In this document: one piece after another, positions 10,701 through 21,237 of the stretch
How the letters are laid out: every line of letters begins with the position of its first letter
Numbering within the stretch: position 1 is the first letter of the stretch
DNA from: Lingula anatina
Taxonomy: Eukaryota > Brachiopoda > Lingulata > Lingulida > Lingulidae
Reading direction: 5' to 3'
NCBI RefSeq assembly: GCF_001039355.2
Contig: NW_019775393.1
Coordinates: 230,448 to 281,688, forward strand
DNA length: 51,241 nucleotides
Made by a program: the position numbers and the translations under genes
Notes under the pieces: model-generated
Told to the model about the DNA's origin: nothing
Databases searched by the model: none
Seen by the model: the letters and a program-made list of their open reading frames with translations, nothing else

Positions 10701-11414
10701 CCTGTGAAGGCAATCAAGGCAGCACACATGGTGCACGGCTCACAGCTGGTGTAGATGTCACATCCGGTCAGGTCACGTGTCTTCAACTTCCTGCACGTGT
10801 TTCTGATGGCCACCACCTCGCCGTGAGCGGAGGGGTCATGGTCCACTATTGTACGATTCCAACCTTCACCTGCAGGAGAAAATGACAGTTAAAAAATATC
10901 GATCATACATAATGATCTTTTATCGAAATATTGTAATAGAAATCAAATGAAAATAAATAAATGAATAAATAAGGCTCCAGACTTTTGTCTAGTCTGGATG
11001 CTTTCAAGTCTTTATGACGGATCGTATTCAAAACAGTGGACTAACTAAGCCGAGGGTCAAATATGGCCGACCCAATTGAATACCTCCCTATGGGAAATCT
11101 GTTCAGTGTCCATTAGCGGATTAGATGGTAATGTTTTAGTGTGCCGCCATATTTGGCCCGCGGACCAGTTAGTCCACTGTTCTGAATGCGGCCATTAAGG
11201 AATTTGCTGCTTATCAAATGACCGAGAGTGAGTGGCATTCGACCATTTTTAAAAATCACTTCCTGGTGAACTTACAAAATGTCCCAGCGTCGAGGGGAAC
11301 CTCTCCACGAGGGGACATGACCGCAGCAAAGGGTATCCCGTCACCGCAGACCGCGGCGTGAAGACTTAACTCTATAGCACGCCGCATAAACTGCTCGTCA
11401 CCAGCGTCACCCAT
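10701..11414 (-). pseudogene. GuaD-like deaminase, B-type copy 3, broken
   Basis: Exon 2 is intact at 10869-10701 and carries HGE and PCTMC. Exon 1 begins with ATG at 11414 but is cut off at about 11316: compared with copy 2, some 180 bp (9313-9495 in copy 2) are missing, including the last exon 1 codons and the donor site. No third exon is visible. Copies 2 and 3 otherwise match through intron 1, including its MITE, so this is a later duplication followed by deletion. Confidence 0.75.
11019..11192. mobile_element. MITE in intron 1 of deaminase copy 3
   Basis: Same element as 9016-9190, with inverted arms GGATCGTATTCAAAACAGTG and CACTGTTCTGAATGCGGCC and inner TGGCC-containing arms. Carried along in the duplication of the B-type gene. 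Confidence 0.75.
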
Positions 11415-11885
11415 TTTGTCTGAGAACACAAGTCAAATAAAGAGAAATGTGATAGAGGCTTTAATGTAGGTCAGCAGTATTGAATGTCACCAAGGTCACA
11501 CCAAGGTCACACTATGGAAACTATCTTAGTTCAAGGTGAGGTGCTGATACAAAACCGCGGATAAAACACCCTTTGTTCGTGACCTCAGTACAGTATAAGC
11601 CTCTGTACGTTATAGGCACTGTATGGTACAGCGTATACAACACTCGTCAAAAAGGTGGTCCCACCCCCATTTTCATGTACTTTTATTTACAAATGATCAC
11701 CTCACAGCTATAAATTGTTAAAAAATAGTGTTTTTTATTACAGATACCGTGTCTAACATTATTAATGTTTTAAAAAATGCAAAATAGTGGTGAAAATATA
11801 CACATTTAAACCATTTAGTAAAATTTATAAGAGGTACCCCCTCAAATCCACTGTTTCCATTCCCACATTCAAAATTAGTCCCGTT

Positions 11886-12110
11886 TTTTTTTTTTTTTTT
11901 TTTTTTTTTTTTGTTTTCTGTAATATTCTCTTAAGAGATTATTACAGAGTGTAGCCATCACGTGATGTGATGGCAAGCACAAATTCTTGATTAATTGCAT
12001 TAACCACTGTTTTTGGTGGTACAATGGAATTTATTATATTTCGATGAGCTGCTTATAATGCATTTATAGTAAAATATGGCTAAATTGCGAACAGTTGTTA
12101 TCCCCTTATT
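11886..12110 (+). repeat. poly-T run plus R1 repeat at edge of deaminase unit 2
   Basis: A T-run of about 27 bases is followed by the R1 sequence CTGTAATATTCTCTTAAGAG and its near-palindromic continuation ATTATTACAGAG. This matches 3838-4030 and 34577-34750 and marks the left boundary of the second A-type deaminase unit. Confidence 0.6.
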
Positions 12111-12216
12111 CGCTAGTCCAAATTACAATGTGTTCCATGGCACATTGTAATATGATAAAATCATACTGGACTATGAGCATATTTATTAATCTTTTTAATT
12201 TTTGAAAAAAAAAATG

Positions 12217-13069
12217 TCAAACGTCCGCGTCCGGCTTCTCTTTTATAGGAAAAGTATGACTGACTGCCGCGTACGCTTCCTCGGCTAGTAGTTGTCTTGC
12301 CGGTAGATGTCGCTGATGTACAGGAAGATGAAGATTCTGGTATGTTGCAGTGTAATCAACGCTGAAGTGAGGCTTCACTGCCTCCAAGGTGGTACCATAG
12401 AATATCCGCTGAATTCTGGAAATAAAATAAGAACAATAGCTAAGTGAGACTTCACTGCCTCCAAGGTGATACCATAAAATGTCCACTGAATTCTGGATAT
12501 AAAACATAAGCAATAACTATTTATATAAATGTCGAGGACAATATGAAGAAAAGAAAACTTTTGGAGCTTTATAATTAAAGTATTAAATTATCAGTAACTG
12601 TGAGAAAACAGCTATACACACCCAGTCATAGCAATCAAGGCAGCACACATGGCGCACGGCTCACAGCTGCTGTAGATGTCACATCCGGTCAGGTCACGTG
12701 TCTTCAACTTCCTGCACGTGTTTCTGATGGCCACTACCTCGCCGTGAGCGGAGGGGTCATGGTCCACTATGATGTGGTTCCAACCTTCTCCTGCAGAAAA
12801 TATAAAGGTTATTTTGTTTTAACCCAGTCAGGGTTATCCCCTTGCTAATATAAAAAGACACTCATATTCATGTATGACCTCCTGTCTTATATATAGGTCT
12901 ATACTTATATAAGATCTCCTGTCTTATATATACCCAGTAGACACTCACCTATGATCTCGCCGTCCTTCACAATCACTGCAGCAAAAGGTTCTCCGTCCCC
13001 CAACGTGGCGCCACGTGCGCTCAGCTCTATCGCACGTCGCATAAACTGATCATCAGGGCTGTCTTCCAT
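12217..13069 (-). CDS. GuaD-like zinc deaminase, A-type copy 4 (3 exons)
   Basis: Minus-strand exons 13069-12949, 12790-12622 and 12415-12217 join to 162 codons plus stop, with junctions at the same positions and phases as copy 1 (introns 158 and 206 bp). The protein differs from copy 1 by only a few residues, e.g. Ser for Thr before SCEPC and KEKPDADV at the C-terminus. Zinc ligands His56, Cys86, Cys89 and proton-shuttle Glu58 are kept. Intron 2 lacks the LINE found in copy 1 but carries the same tandem duplication of the exon 3 start. This is the most compact intact copy. Expected activity is hydrolytic deamination of a purine base, guanine by analogy with GuaD; this is family-level inference. 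Confidence 0.82.
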
Positions 13070-13200
13070 GTTGTCTCTCAGGTCATAAAGAATTCATATG
13101 CGGCACCCGTGCAATATACAGGGGTATGAGCCTGGTAAGATTTTAACCCGCAAACATCAAAAGGTCAAAGTTTTAAGTAAGCTTATCTTCGTTCCGTTTA

Positions 13201-13433
13201 TGTCGCATTCAGATTCACATGTCGCAGTAGCTGAATTGATCCAACTCTTCTGGGGATTCTCGTTTAAGTGCAATCAGTGGAATCAGGTTAGTTATCACAC
13301 AATAGTTACTCTCTAGCTGCTCGAGGAGGTGTGTCAGACAATTAAGCTGATTCCACTGATTGCACTTTAGCGTGAATTTCCCCGCAGAGTTTGACCTATC
13401 CAGTTAGTGTGATGAGTGAATCTGAATACGGTA
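13201..13433. mobile_element. fold-back MITE upstream of deaminase copy 4
   Basis: Sister of 6151-6377 and less deleted: the inner arms CAATCAGTGGAATCAG and CTGATTCCACTGATTG pair perfectly. The outer arms are TCGCATTCAGATTCAC and GTGAATCTGAATACGG. Confidence 0.7.
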
Positions 13434-13689
13434 TTACTGACATTATGTAATTTGGCCTGCGTTCAGAACATGTCAACATACCCCGTCTTCCTTAAGCTGT
13501 GCATCCGGACGTGTACAGGGGAGTGTAGTCTCGGGTAATATACTTTTAACTGAAGCTTTCTAAAAATTTTTGATACCTGTCTGTCCTATAGTTTAAACTG
13601 AACACATTTTATAATGATTTTATTATTTATAATAGAACGATTTTGTTATGTGATTTTACTATGTGAATTATGTTTGCGATTTTTACATG

Positions 13690-13975
13690 GTGGTAATAAA
13701 TTACAGGGATAATACTTCTTCGTATGAGATCTAGCTACATTTCAAAATAAAAACATTGTGAACAACTCGTATATATAGCATACATTCTGCTGTGCAACAA
13801 AGCCGGCAGTTATAGCTATTATTCTGATATCTGAGCTTGTTTTTAGACCACGTGACCTCTTCTGATGGCTACACTCTGTTTAGATTTTATAACAAAACGA
13901 CAAACCTTTAAGTATAAAAACAGGGTCTAACTTTGAATGTAAAAATGGATTCATGAACCATTATCCATACAGTGT
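13690..13975 (-). mobile_element. R1 repeat copy, reverse orientation
   Basis: The reverse complement follows 1360-1628 (AATCCATTTTTACATTCAAAG, later TATCAGAATAA and CTCATACGAAGA). A near-identical copy lies at 35805-35995 with part missing. Confidence 0.6.
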
Positions 13976-14187
13976 ACATGTATGTTCGCTCCATGTACGT
14001 GCAGGTGTAAGGAAAGGCAAATTTAAGTGGAACCATTACTTATTTATTTGATAGATTGATATTTTTTTAAAAAATTACACTTTTAAGCTTCAACAGAAAC
14101 CATATTGTGATGTTTTTTTGCACATATGTATTTGCTGAATGTGTAATTATCAAATAATTGATATATGCGTCGTGTATGGTATCGTGC

Positions 14188-14259
14188 GGGGATGTACCTC
14201 AGTGGTAGAGCGCACGCTTTGCACGTGTGAGGCCCCGGGTTCAATCCCCGGCATCTCCA
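14188..14259 (+). tRNA. tRNA-Ala (TGC), copy 2, A-box mutated
   Basis: Same sequence as copy 1 except that G10 is C (GTACCTCAG instead of GTAGCTCAG) and one base at the end of the anticodon loop differs (TTTGCAC). G10 normally pairs in the D stem and is part of the Pol III A box, so this copy may be poorly transcribed or a pseudogene. Flanks match those of copy 3 at 36208, showing duplication of the surrounding DNA. Confidence 0.75.
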
Positions 14260-15945
14260 AAATAACTGTTTTGACAATATTATTCAATATAATTGAACAG
14301 CCGACAAAATTCAGCTAGGAATCGGAAGTTAAGCCTCGGTTACAACCGGCCGTACGAGCTCTTACGGGCTGTTTACGTTTAAATTTAGTGCAGAATCTCA
14401 CGTTCCCCGCAAGTCCTTCTAACGACATTTCGAGTTCGCAGACAGCCCGTAAGCACGTACGGAGAATGTTGGACATGTCCAAAAGATTCTACGAATAGCC
14501 TGCGAACAGCGAGACCGCAACCGTAACTTGCTCCCCTCGCACGGAGTGAGCATGAGAGGCGCGTTGTGCAAGTCGCGCGTCGCAAGCAATGAAGGAGCAA
14601 GTGCACTTTGCGTTTTGAGTAAGGCGCATGCCCTAACAACTAACGAACAAAGTCGAGAGCACACCGGTAATGCGTCGCACGTGCGTCACCCCTACGCCTG
14701 GTGTATAAAGGCCGTGCTCATGACGCACGCTCGTGTTTTTACATGAACGTCGACGGTGAAACTTGTACAACAATTTTCAAACTTTTCAAATGTTTGCTCA
14801 ATTTAGTTTCTAATATGCCTCCAAAAGGCAAGAGAAAGAGGTTTACAGAGCAGAAAAAAGGGAGGAGGAAGAAGAAAGAAGAGGAAGACAGGAAACAAAA
14901 CTGACGTACGCCGTACGTCACCACAAACGTGTGAGGCAAGAGTGAAGCAAAACTGACGCAAAAGGGCACTACTTTCGTCGTGCCTTGCATTCCCTTCGTA
15001 AGTGGTGAGTGTGTGCCACGGACACAGGAAGCAAGACAAACTCAAGTGATGAGTACAATTTCCACGACCATCGCTCCTTGAAATTAGCGTCCCTGTCTGA
15101 AAGGGGAGTGTAGTCTCGGGTAATACATTTTTAGTGAGTTAATCTAAATGCGTTCTGAATTATTTATTTATTTGATAGATTGATTGCTTGCCAAAGTCTG
15201 TTGAACTGCTTTAATTCTCTTGATTTACCAAAACAATTCACAGCTCGTTACTGGATCCAACTGCACTTACACAATGTAGGTGGACTTCATCCGGGAAACT
15301 GGGCTCAATGTCGTCTGCTTTTTATATGAAAATCATTTAAAAATGACAAAATTGCAAACTTCTTGACACAACAGTAGCAACGAAGAATAAAGAACGCTCT
15401 CATTTTGGATTCTAAGACGTTAAAAAAGCTCAAGTGCATTTTACTTAATGAAACTACATAACGTAATGGATCGTCATCACTGCGAAAGCGTGAGTTTATT
15501 TCATATCAATTTTCTACCCTCCACCAGGGGGCTCTCAACAACAAGAGAAATCTCGGGTGATAGTATTGATTCTCGTTGTGGCAAACGTTCTTGACAACTC
15601 GTTTTAAAACTATTGATGTATTGATACACAAAGTAGCAAACTGTGGCATGCTCGATTTCCTGGTAAAAGCATTTCCGTCCGTCCAGCTTTTTCCTCCAAG
15701 TCAGAAACATTTCTATATTCTTAAAACTCCTTGGAGCCAAGATATGAAACCTAAAGATAACAATGCAAATGAAATATGGTGATATATCTACACATATTTA
15801 TTTTGATCAATTCAACTGTTCACATTACATCTGCAGTCATAGTGTAACCTTTAAAGATGAAATGTATTCAGTCCCGTAGGCTAAGACAAGTGCTGAAGGG
15901 GAGGTATAAGAAGCAGATCTGTACCCATAACAAACAGATTGGAAT
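14260..15945. repeat. segmental duplication, left copy (pairs with 36281-40440)
   Basis: Sequence from the tRNA to the start of the microsatellite recurs at 36281-36711, 38128-38345 and 39429-40440 with small differences. The second copy is interrupted by a retroelement fragment and a fold-back transposon. No confirmed gene lies in it. It contains a candidate TATA-like GTGTATAAAGG at about 14700 upstream of a tiny basic ORF. Confidence 0.8.
14815..14904 (+). CDS. hypothetical 29-aa Lys/Arg-rich ORF
   Basis: MPPKGKRKRFTEQKK then a KKKEEED tail, ending at TGA 14902-14904. It lies ~110 bp after a TATA-like GTATAAAGG. In the duplicate at about 38268 the ATG is ATT and the frame is broken by a TAG, so coding is doubtful. 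It might be a first exon of a decayed DNA transposon gene. No family recognised. Confidence 0.15.
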   Translation: MPPKGKRKRFTEQKKGRRKKKEEEDRKQN

Positions 15946-15949
15946 AAAT

Positions 15950-15994
15950 CTCTCTCTCTCTCACACACACACACACTTTCTTTCTCCTCGTCCG

Positions 15995-16026
<32 letters not shown>

Positions 16027-16081
16027 CTCTCTCTCTCTCTCTCTCTCTGACACACACACACATACATATACTTTTTTGTCG

Positions 16082-16119
<38 letters not shown>

Positions 16120-16212
16120 TTTCTTTCTCCTCGTCCGTCTCTCTCTCTCTTCCTCACACACACACACACACTTTCTCTTTCGTCCTCGTCGTCGTCTCTC
16201 TCTCTCTCTCTT
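15950..16212. repeat. compound CT/CA microsatellite with higher-order units
   Basis: Alternating (CT)n and (CA)n blocks joined by CTTTCTTTCTCCTCGTCCGT at about 15976 and 16120, and by a related GTCCTCGTCGTCGT near 16180. This makes roughly three higher-order units. Long ORFs on both strands here (RERERE, SLSLSL, CVCVCV) are artefacts. Confidence 0.9.
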
Positions 16213-16409
16213 GTAATAATCGTTGGGGCAGGTTTCACCAAAGAGATTTGCCAGATCTGTGCGTCCCCGATACAAAAATGCATCAGTAACGCTCAATGTC
16301 ATTTTAATTTTAGTCGATATAGAATGCCACCCGGTTAATGTATAACTACTTGTTCACCGCCCTCATGGTTATCTACATCGTGTCTTTGAAATGGATACTA
16401 TCTAACCTA

Positions 16410-17100
16410 ATATCAATCATTAATATCACTTAAAAATATGATCGTGAGGTTACACTTATATAAAAAAGAGGAAATATGATCACGTGGCACACTATAAATT
16501 CAATATTTTAAAAAATGCATTAAAATACATCAATACAACATGGGACCACAGAGAAATACGTGAGGTAGTGTCCAATCAAAAGGAATTAACATAACACCCC
16601 CACAAACCCCCAACCCCAACCCCTCCCAAACACAAACACATGCACACAGACGTGTACAGTGTATTACTGTCAAGCACTCAGTTAGTTCAGGCTCTAGACT
16701 TCGATACCGTCCTGGTTATTGACAACATCAGCTGATTAAGGTGTGTTGATCGGTGACAACTTAAAATCTATCAGATATCAGATAACCCACTAAAAGATAT
16801 TTACACGTACACAACATCCTTGACAGCAGTAGAGCAGGGCGGTTAGCGCCCGTGTGTGTGTTTGGAGGGGAGGGGGGGAGGGGCTAATACATGTACCATG
16901 GCAATGGCTCGGTGTATGGAAACTAGGGGCTTCGATATTTATTTCATCATAGTTTCATTTATCCAGAGCTCTCGTCATCTCTGTCACTTTATTTAATAAC
17001 AGGTTAATTTTTCTATCTAATTGCTCATAAACAGTTTTATAAAGCCTATTCTTGTGTGCTCCTTTCTTTCTCAGTGTTTATATAGCGTAAGGGGGTATAC
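16410..17100 (+). repeat. TRIM upstream block, gene-less relic (ahead of TRIM 1)
   Basis: Contains the shared sequence from ATGATCGTGAGGTTACAC through the CCACAGAGAAATA segment to GATACCGTCCTGGTTATTGAC, as in the other TRIM upstream regions. It ends in a G-rich run and TACCATGGCAATGGCT at 16894-16909, the TRIM start codons ATG GCA ATG GCT, after which the sequence diverges (CGGTGTATGG). It is a copy of a TRIM 5' region that has lost its coding body. Equivalent relics precede TRIM 2 and TRIM 3. Confidence 0.75.
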
Positions 17101-17189
17101 AAATATTTTAATACCTATAACCAAACACAAGGAAATTTTAAAGGGGGGGGGGGGGGGGGGGCACATGTCACCGGAATGACACCTCTCAC

Positions 17190-17416
17190 AGTATACATGT
17201 ATCACTGATATGTCAAGCAGCACTCAGCTAATGCAGCATAGACTTTGATACCGTCCTGGTTATTGACAACATCACCTGATTGGGATGTGTCGAACGGGTA
17301 ACAACTTTGAATTAGTATAAATAACTTATTAAATGATATATAAGCGTACACAACGGCTTTGGCAGCAGTAGAGCGGGGCGGTCGGCGTGTAGGGGGCGGG
17401 GCTCTGTGCCTATACC
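17190..17416 (+). promoter_or_regulatory. upstream block and TATA of TRIM gene 1
   Basis: A block conserved before all TRIM copies: ACTGATATGTCAAGC, then GATACCGTCCTGGTTATTG, ACAACATCACCTGATT, a GGGTAACAACTTTGAA segment and a TATA element TATATAAG at 17337-17344, 73 bp before the ATG. A GC-rich leader GGGCGGTCGGCGTGTAGGGG leads to the start. A transcription start about 30 bp after the TATA would leave a 5' UTR near 45 nt. Promoter role is inferred from position and conservation. Confidence 0.6.
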
Positions 17417-19621
17417 ATGGCAATGGCTTCGAAAGAGTTGTGCAACGTCTTCAGCGAAAACTTTTTAATGTGTCATATATGTCTGGAGGAATATAAAGAC
17501 CCGAGAGTGCTCCCCTGTTACCACACGTTCTGCCTGGAATGCATTGCTGACCATGCAGCCAAGAATGGTGTCCAGAACAAGTTTTCCTGCCCCGTGTGTC
17601 GCCAAGAGGCCCTCGTACCATCAGGTGGGTTAGAAACTCTTGTGAAAAACTTCTTCTTAAGAAAAGTAACTGACTTCATCAAAGGCCAGAAAACGCCTGG
17701 TGGGAAACTTTGTGAGTATTGTAACCATAAACAGGCCGCTTTTATGTGCAACGAATGCCCCAAAACCAACCGACTGTGCCCTACATGTCGCGAAATTCAC
17801 GACAAAATACCGATTTGTGAGGACCATTCATTTGTTCCAATGTCACAAGTCGATTTCTCAGTTAACCCAGCTGACATGGGAGATCAGTTAAGTCACGTAT
17901 TAGATAAATCTCAATACTGTAACAAACACGACGGAGAACCGCTGGCATTCTATTGTGAAAATGATGACACCGTTATATGCAGGGAATGCATTGTGAAAGT
18001 CCACAGCAAACACGATTTCAAAGAATTGGGGGATATGGTGAGAGTTCAACGAGATCTAATACAAAAGAAACTGAAAAATCTTCCTACTGAGAAACGGTTT
18101 CGTTTTGAGAAGGCGGAAAAGGCCATTGTGCGAACGGAAGAGAGGCTGACTAAAAATCAGACGAATGTTCTTCGTTTGGTGGATTCTCAAGAATTAGCTA
18201 TGGCTGAGGAGATAGATGAAAACAGTAAAACCATTGAAAGAGAAATCAAATATTATTATCAGCAAGTAGAGAAGGACGTACGTCAACAGACGGACGCATA
18301 TTTGACCACTGTCAAGCAGCATTTGGAAACTTACGAATCAAAAGCACAGTCCAATTACACCAAAATGAAAAGATTTATACATGGCAAAAGCAAGGAAATA
18401 AAGGCAGAAGTGAAGGCGCTCACCTCTGCTCAGGTGAAGACTTTAGAAGCTGAAAAGGACAAGCAAGAAATGAACAAGATTTTCATTCAGAGCATTCGTG
18501 ATTTCGCTCAGCAACTCACAGACACCGGTTCCGACATTGAGGTCATGACCCATTCTAAAAAACTACAAACTAGATTTCAGGAGTTGCAGACAGTAGAACT
18601 AGTATGTAATGCCAAAAACACCAACATAACATTTACACCAGGGAAAACAAAAATGGACCTTGTGCTACAGTTTCCTAAAATCCCTGAACCACAGCTGTCC
18701 ATTAAAACGGGGTCCATTACGGCGAAAACATACCGGGGTCCCTTGGATGCATGTTTTGGAAGTTTGAAACAAGAGAGAGCATATTGTCCCGAGCTGATAG
18801 AATTTCAGGAATTCTCATGGCTTGAAACACCAGAGCGGGCTAATCGTTTTTATGTTAAGGACGGGCCACTGATGAATATCCAGTGTGCAGATGACGGTTG
18901 TATTTTAGCTGTACATGGTAATTCAGTCTCCATATTCTCCAGAGCAGGTCAGAGCAATCGTGAAATCAGTATAGAGGGAGTGGTGAGGTATTTCACTATA
19001 GTCAATAACGATAGATTTGGGGTCACATGTGGCGATAAATGCTGTAGACTGTATTCAACATCAGGCCAGGCGATCCGATGTTTTGGTCAGGGTGATATGT
19101 CTGACCCCTGGGGTGTCACTGTGGACCGTACAGAGGGTAAGGTGTACGTGTGTGATAGTGGTGCACAGTGCATCTGTGTGTACGACATGATATCTTTTCA
19201 ACTTGTAAACAAAATTCCTATCCCAATGTGCAGTAAAGGCACACTGCGCTGTGTATACCATCACGGCATCAATGCAATCATAGTCAGCGACCACTGGGCC
19301 CACTGTGTGTATGCAGTGACACCCCAGGGTGACGTCATGTTCCAATACGGAGCACGAGATCAGAGTGGAAGTGGAGACGGACAACTGAGTTATCCAGTCG
19401 GAGTGTGCGTAGATAAGTTTGGTGGACATATACTCATAGCTGACCGAGATAATGGCAGGGTGGTGGTCCTTGGTTCAGACGGAACATTTCTACGTAACAT
19501 TTTGACAAAGAGTGACAACATTAAATATCCTGCGTTAGTTGATATCAACAGTAACGGGGAGCTTGTTGTGGGAACTAACCGAGGTGAAATATCCGCGTAT
19601 AAGTATATACATAAGAAATGA
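17417..19621 (+). CDS. TRIM/NHL-like RING E3 ubiquitin ligase 1 (734 aa)
   Basis: Intronless 734-codon ORF starting TACCATGGC, a good Kozak context. RING C3HC4: Cys19, Cys22, Cys34, His36, Cys39, Cys42, Cys58, Cys61. B-box 1: Cys99/102/111/114/121/124, His128, His137. B-box 2: Cys168, His171, Cys180, Asp183, Cys188, Cys191, His196, His199. A coiled coil follows at about 208-367 and a C-terminal NHL-like beta-propeller at about 480-734, with repeats such as PWGVTVDRTEGKVYVCDSG and GVCVDKFGGHILIADRDNGR. TRIM proteins transfer ubiquitin through the RING, dimerise by the coiled coil and recognise targets with the C-terminal domain; ligase activity is expected here as all zinc ligands are present. 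Compared with TRIM 2 and 3 it lacks about five residues in the loop before VSIFS and has one extra Gly in FGGHI. Target and pathway are unknown; invertebrate TRIM expansions are often linked to innate immunity. Confidence 0.93.
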   Translation: MAMASKELCNVFSENFLMCHICLEEYKDPRVLPCYHTFCLECIADHAAKNGVQNKFSCPVCRQEALVPSGGLETLVKNFFLRKVTDFIKGQKTPGGKLCEYCNHKQAAFMCNECPKTNRLCPTCREIHDKIPICEDHSFVPMSQVDFSVNPADMGDQLSHVLDKSQYCNKHDGEPLAFYCENDDTVICRECIVKVHSKHDFKELGDMVRVQRDLIQKKLKNLPTEKRFRFEKAEKAIVRTEERLTKNQTNVLRLVDSQELAMAEEIDENSKTIEREIKYYYQQVEKDVRQQTDAYLTTVKQHLETYESKAQSNYTKMKRFIHGKSKEIKAEVKALTSAQVKTLEAEKDKQEMNKIFIQSIRDFAQQLTDTGSDIEVMTHSKKLQTRFQELQTVELVCNAKNTNITFTPGKTKMDLVLQFPKIPEPQLSIKTGSITAKTYRGPLDACFGSLKQERAYCPELIEFQEFSWLETPERANRFYVKDGPLMNIQCADDGCILAVHGNSVSIFSRAGQSNREISIEGVVRYFTIVNNDRFGVTCGDKCCRLYSTSGQAIRCFGQGDMSDPWGVTVDRTEGKVYVCDSGAQCICVYDMISFQLVNKIPIPMCSKGTLRCVYHHGINAIIVSDHWAHCVYAVTPQGDVMFQYGARDQSGSGDGQLSYPVGVCVDKFGGHILIADRDNGRVVVLGSDGTFLRNILTKSDNIKYPALVDINSNGELVVGTNRGEISAYKYIHKK

Positions 19622-19914
19622 CATATGATTTAACACTGTGATGATGTTTGAATTGTGATCAATATCACTGAGGAAAATGTAATAGACACAGGTTACAACT
19701 AGTTGGCACTATATTTGCTGTATATAGATATTGAAATTGTGCCGAAGTTCTAAATGAATTAGATAGGCTACATCATACATGTATGCGAATTTAATGTTAG
19801 TATTTGACAGCAGCAACGAGTAAATGAGGAACGGGGAGTGTTTTGTAGAGTAACTTGAGTTGATTGACATGACCTTGTCGTACTTAAAGAGGCCCTCTCA
19901 TATAAGTTTTATTT

Positions 19915-19952
<38 letters not shown>

Positions 19953-20800
19953 ATTTATTTATTTATTTATTTTTATTTATTTATTTATTTTTTTTTTGCG
20001 ATAGTGGCTATATGATAAAAGTATAACTTGCAAAAAATATGTGATTCATCCTTTTAAGAAATCTTAATGAAATCTTTGTTGTTATTTTGGTCGAAGCGCT
20101 ACGAATATGTCAACAATGACATCTGTCGTGTTGCGATGTCATTCTTGTAATGGTTTTGTGCAAAAGGACAAAACCCATAAAACACATAACAGAGGACCAA
20201 GGATTTTTGGTGCAAATACATCTGTAATACTTTTTATGCTTGTGAAATAAACAGTATATTTTAGAAATTGTACTTTATTCCAACTTTATTCTAATTTACC
20301 CAATTATTAATTAAGACTTTAGTTTATAAATTAAGCAGATTTTTTTTCACTTGTTTCTCAAATATTTTTTTTTCAAAGGTTGGAGGGGGGAAAATAAAAA
20401 TAAAAATATTTTTCAAAATAATGATTTTTTGTTAAATAATTTTCAAACCTACTTTAGACAATGGTAAAAACTGACTTTAACACAGTAAAGCAATATTTTT
20501 TTAAAGGATACAAACATGATTCCTTTTCAATGTTTATTTTGTCTAAATGAATGTCATTCCTAAGAATCTTTCTTGTATTATACAAAAAAATTAAAGACAC
20601 AGTTTGCCTTTCCAAGCATTTGTGGTGGCAGTGCACAATATAGTTTTTGTCAATTTGATGCAAAATAAACATCATGGATATGCATAAAAAGTGTTTAGCA
20701 AAGGTCTTCAAGCCCATGTAAGTTCAAAGTCACAACTTGAAAATGCCAATATGAGAAAAATAAACATATCATCAAAAGCTGCATAAAACACTTAAAAGTC
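19622..20800. other. 3' flank of TRIM 1; (TTTA)n tract and inverted-repeat arm
   Basis: Holds a TTTA/TTTTA-rich tract at about 19908-20000, and 19795-19885 is an inverted copy of 21238-21330 (shared core CTACAAAACACTCCCCG). The minus-strand frame at 20454-20717 is not recognised. AATAAA-like signals occur (e.g. GTGAAATAAACAG near 20243), but none is clearly assigned to TRIM 1. Confidence 0.5.
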
Positions 20801-21237
20801 CTTAATTTCTCTTTCTCTTGACCTTCAATGCATTTTGTGTTATGATCTTTTTTCCCTCATTTAAACATGCTTTACACATGGGCCTTACAATTGCAAATTC
20901 TTCTTTACTTTGCTTAACCCTATGGTCATCTTCAGCAAATTCAGTGTCCCCACAATGATAGCACACTGCTGGAAACACTGAGTCACATCTGCATAATATT
21001 GCGTCCCCATGGGAGATGAACAAGTGATGCTTTCCCTCACAATCATATTTTGATTCTGTCCCTATGTGACGACGTTACTGACTTTGTCTTGGTGGCGCGA
21101 GGTAATAACTAAACAATTCCATTTTTTCCCATATTCTTTATTATCGCTTTCTAACTACGCTATCTACAGTATATTCCTCTCCGTTCAACCTCTTACATCG
21201 TTCTCCCCGTCTACATTACATTCTTCGCTTAAGTACA

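Noticed and set aside
14385-14664. Two overlapping minus-strand frames also present at 36361-36684
   Set aside because: They are conserved only because the DNA is duplicated; frames overlap each other, and no motif is recognisable.
15837-16302. RE-rich 148-codon and SL-rich 119-codon frames
   Set aside because: Translation of alternating CT/CA tracts. No start context, no family and strand-symmetric.
17518-17769. Minus-strand 83-codon frame repeated in each TRIM gene
   Set aside because: Antisense shadow of the RING/B-box coding region.
19061-19429. Minus-strand frame of 122 codons, conserved in all three TRIM genes (also 29073-29465 and 45150-45473)
   Set aside because: Antisense shadow of the conserved propeller coding sequence; conservation follows the sense frame.
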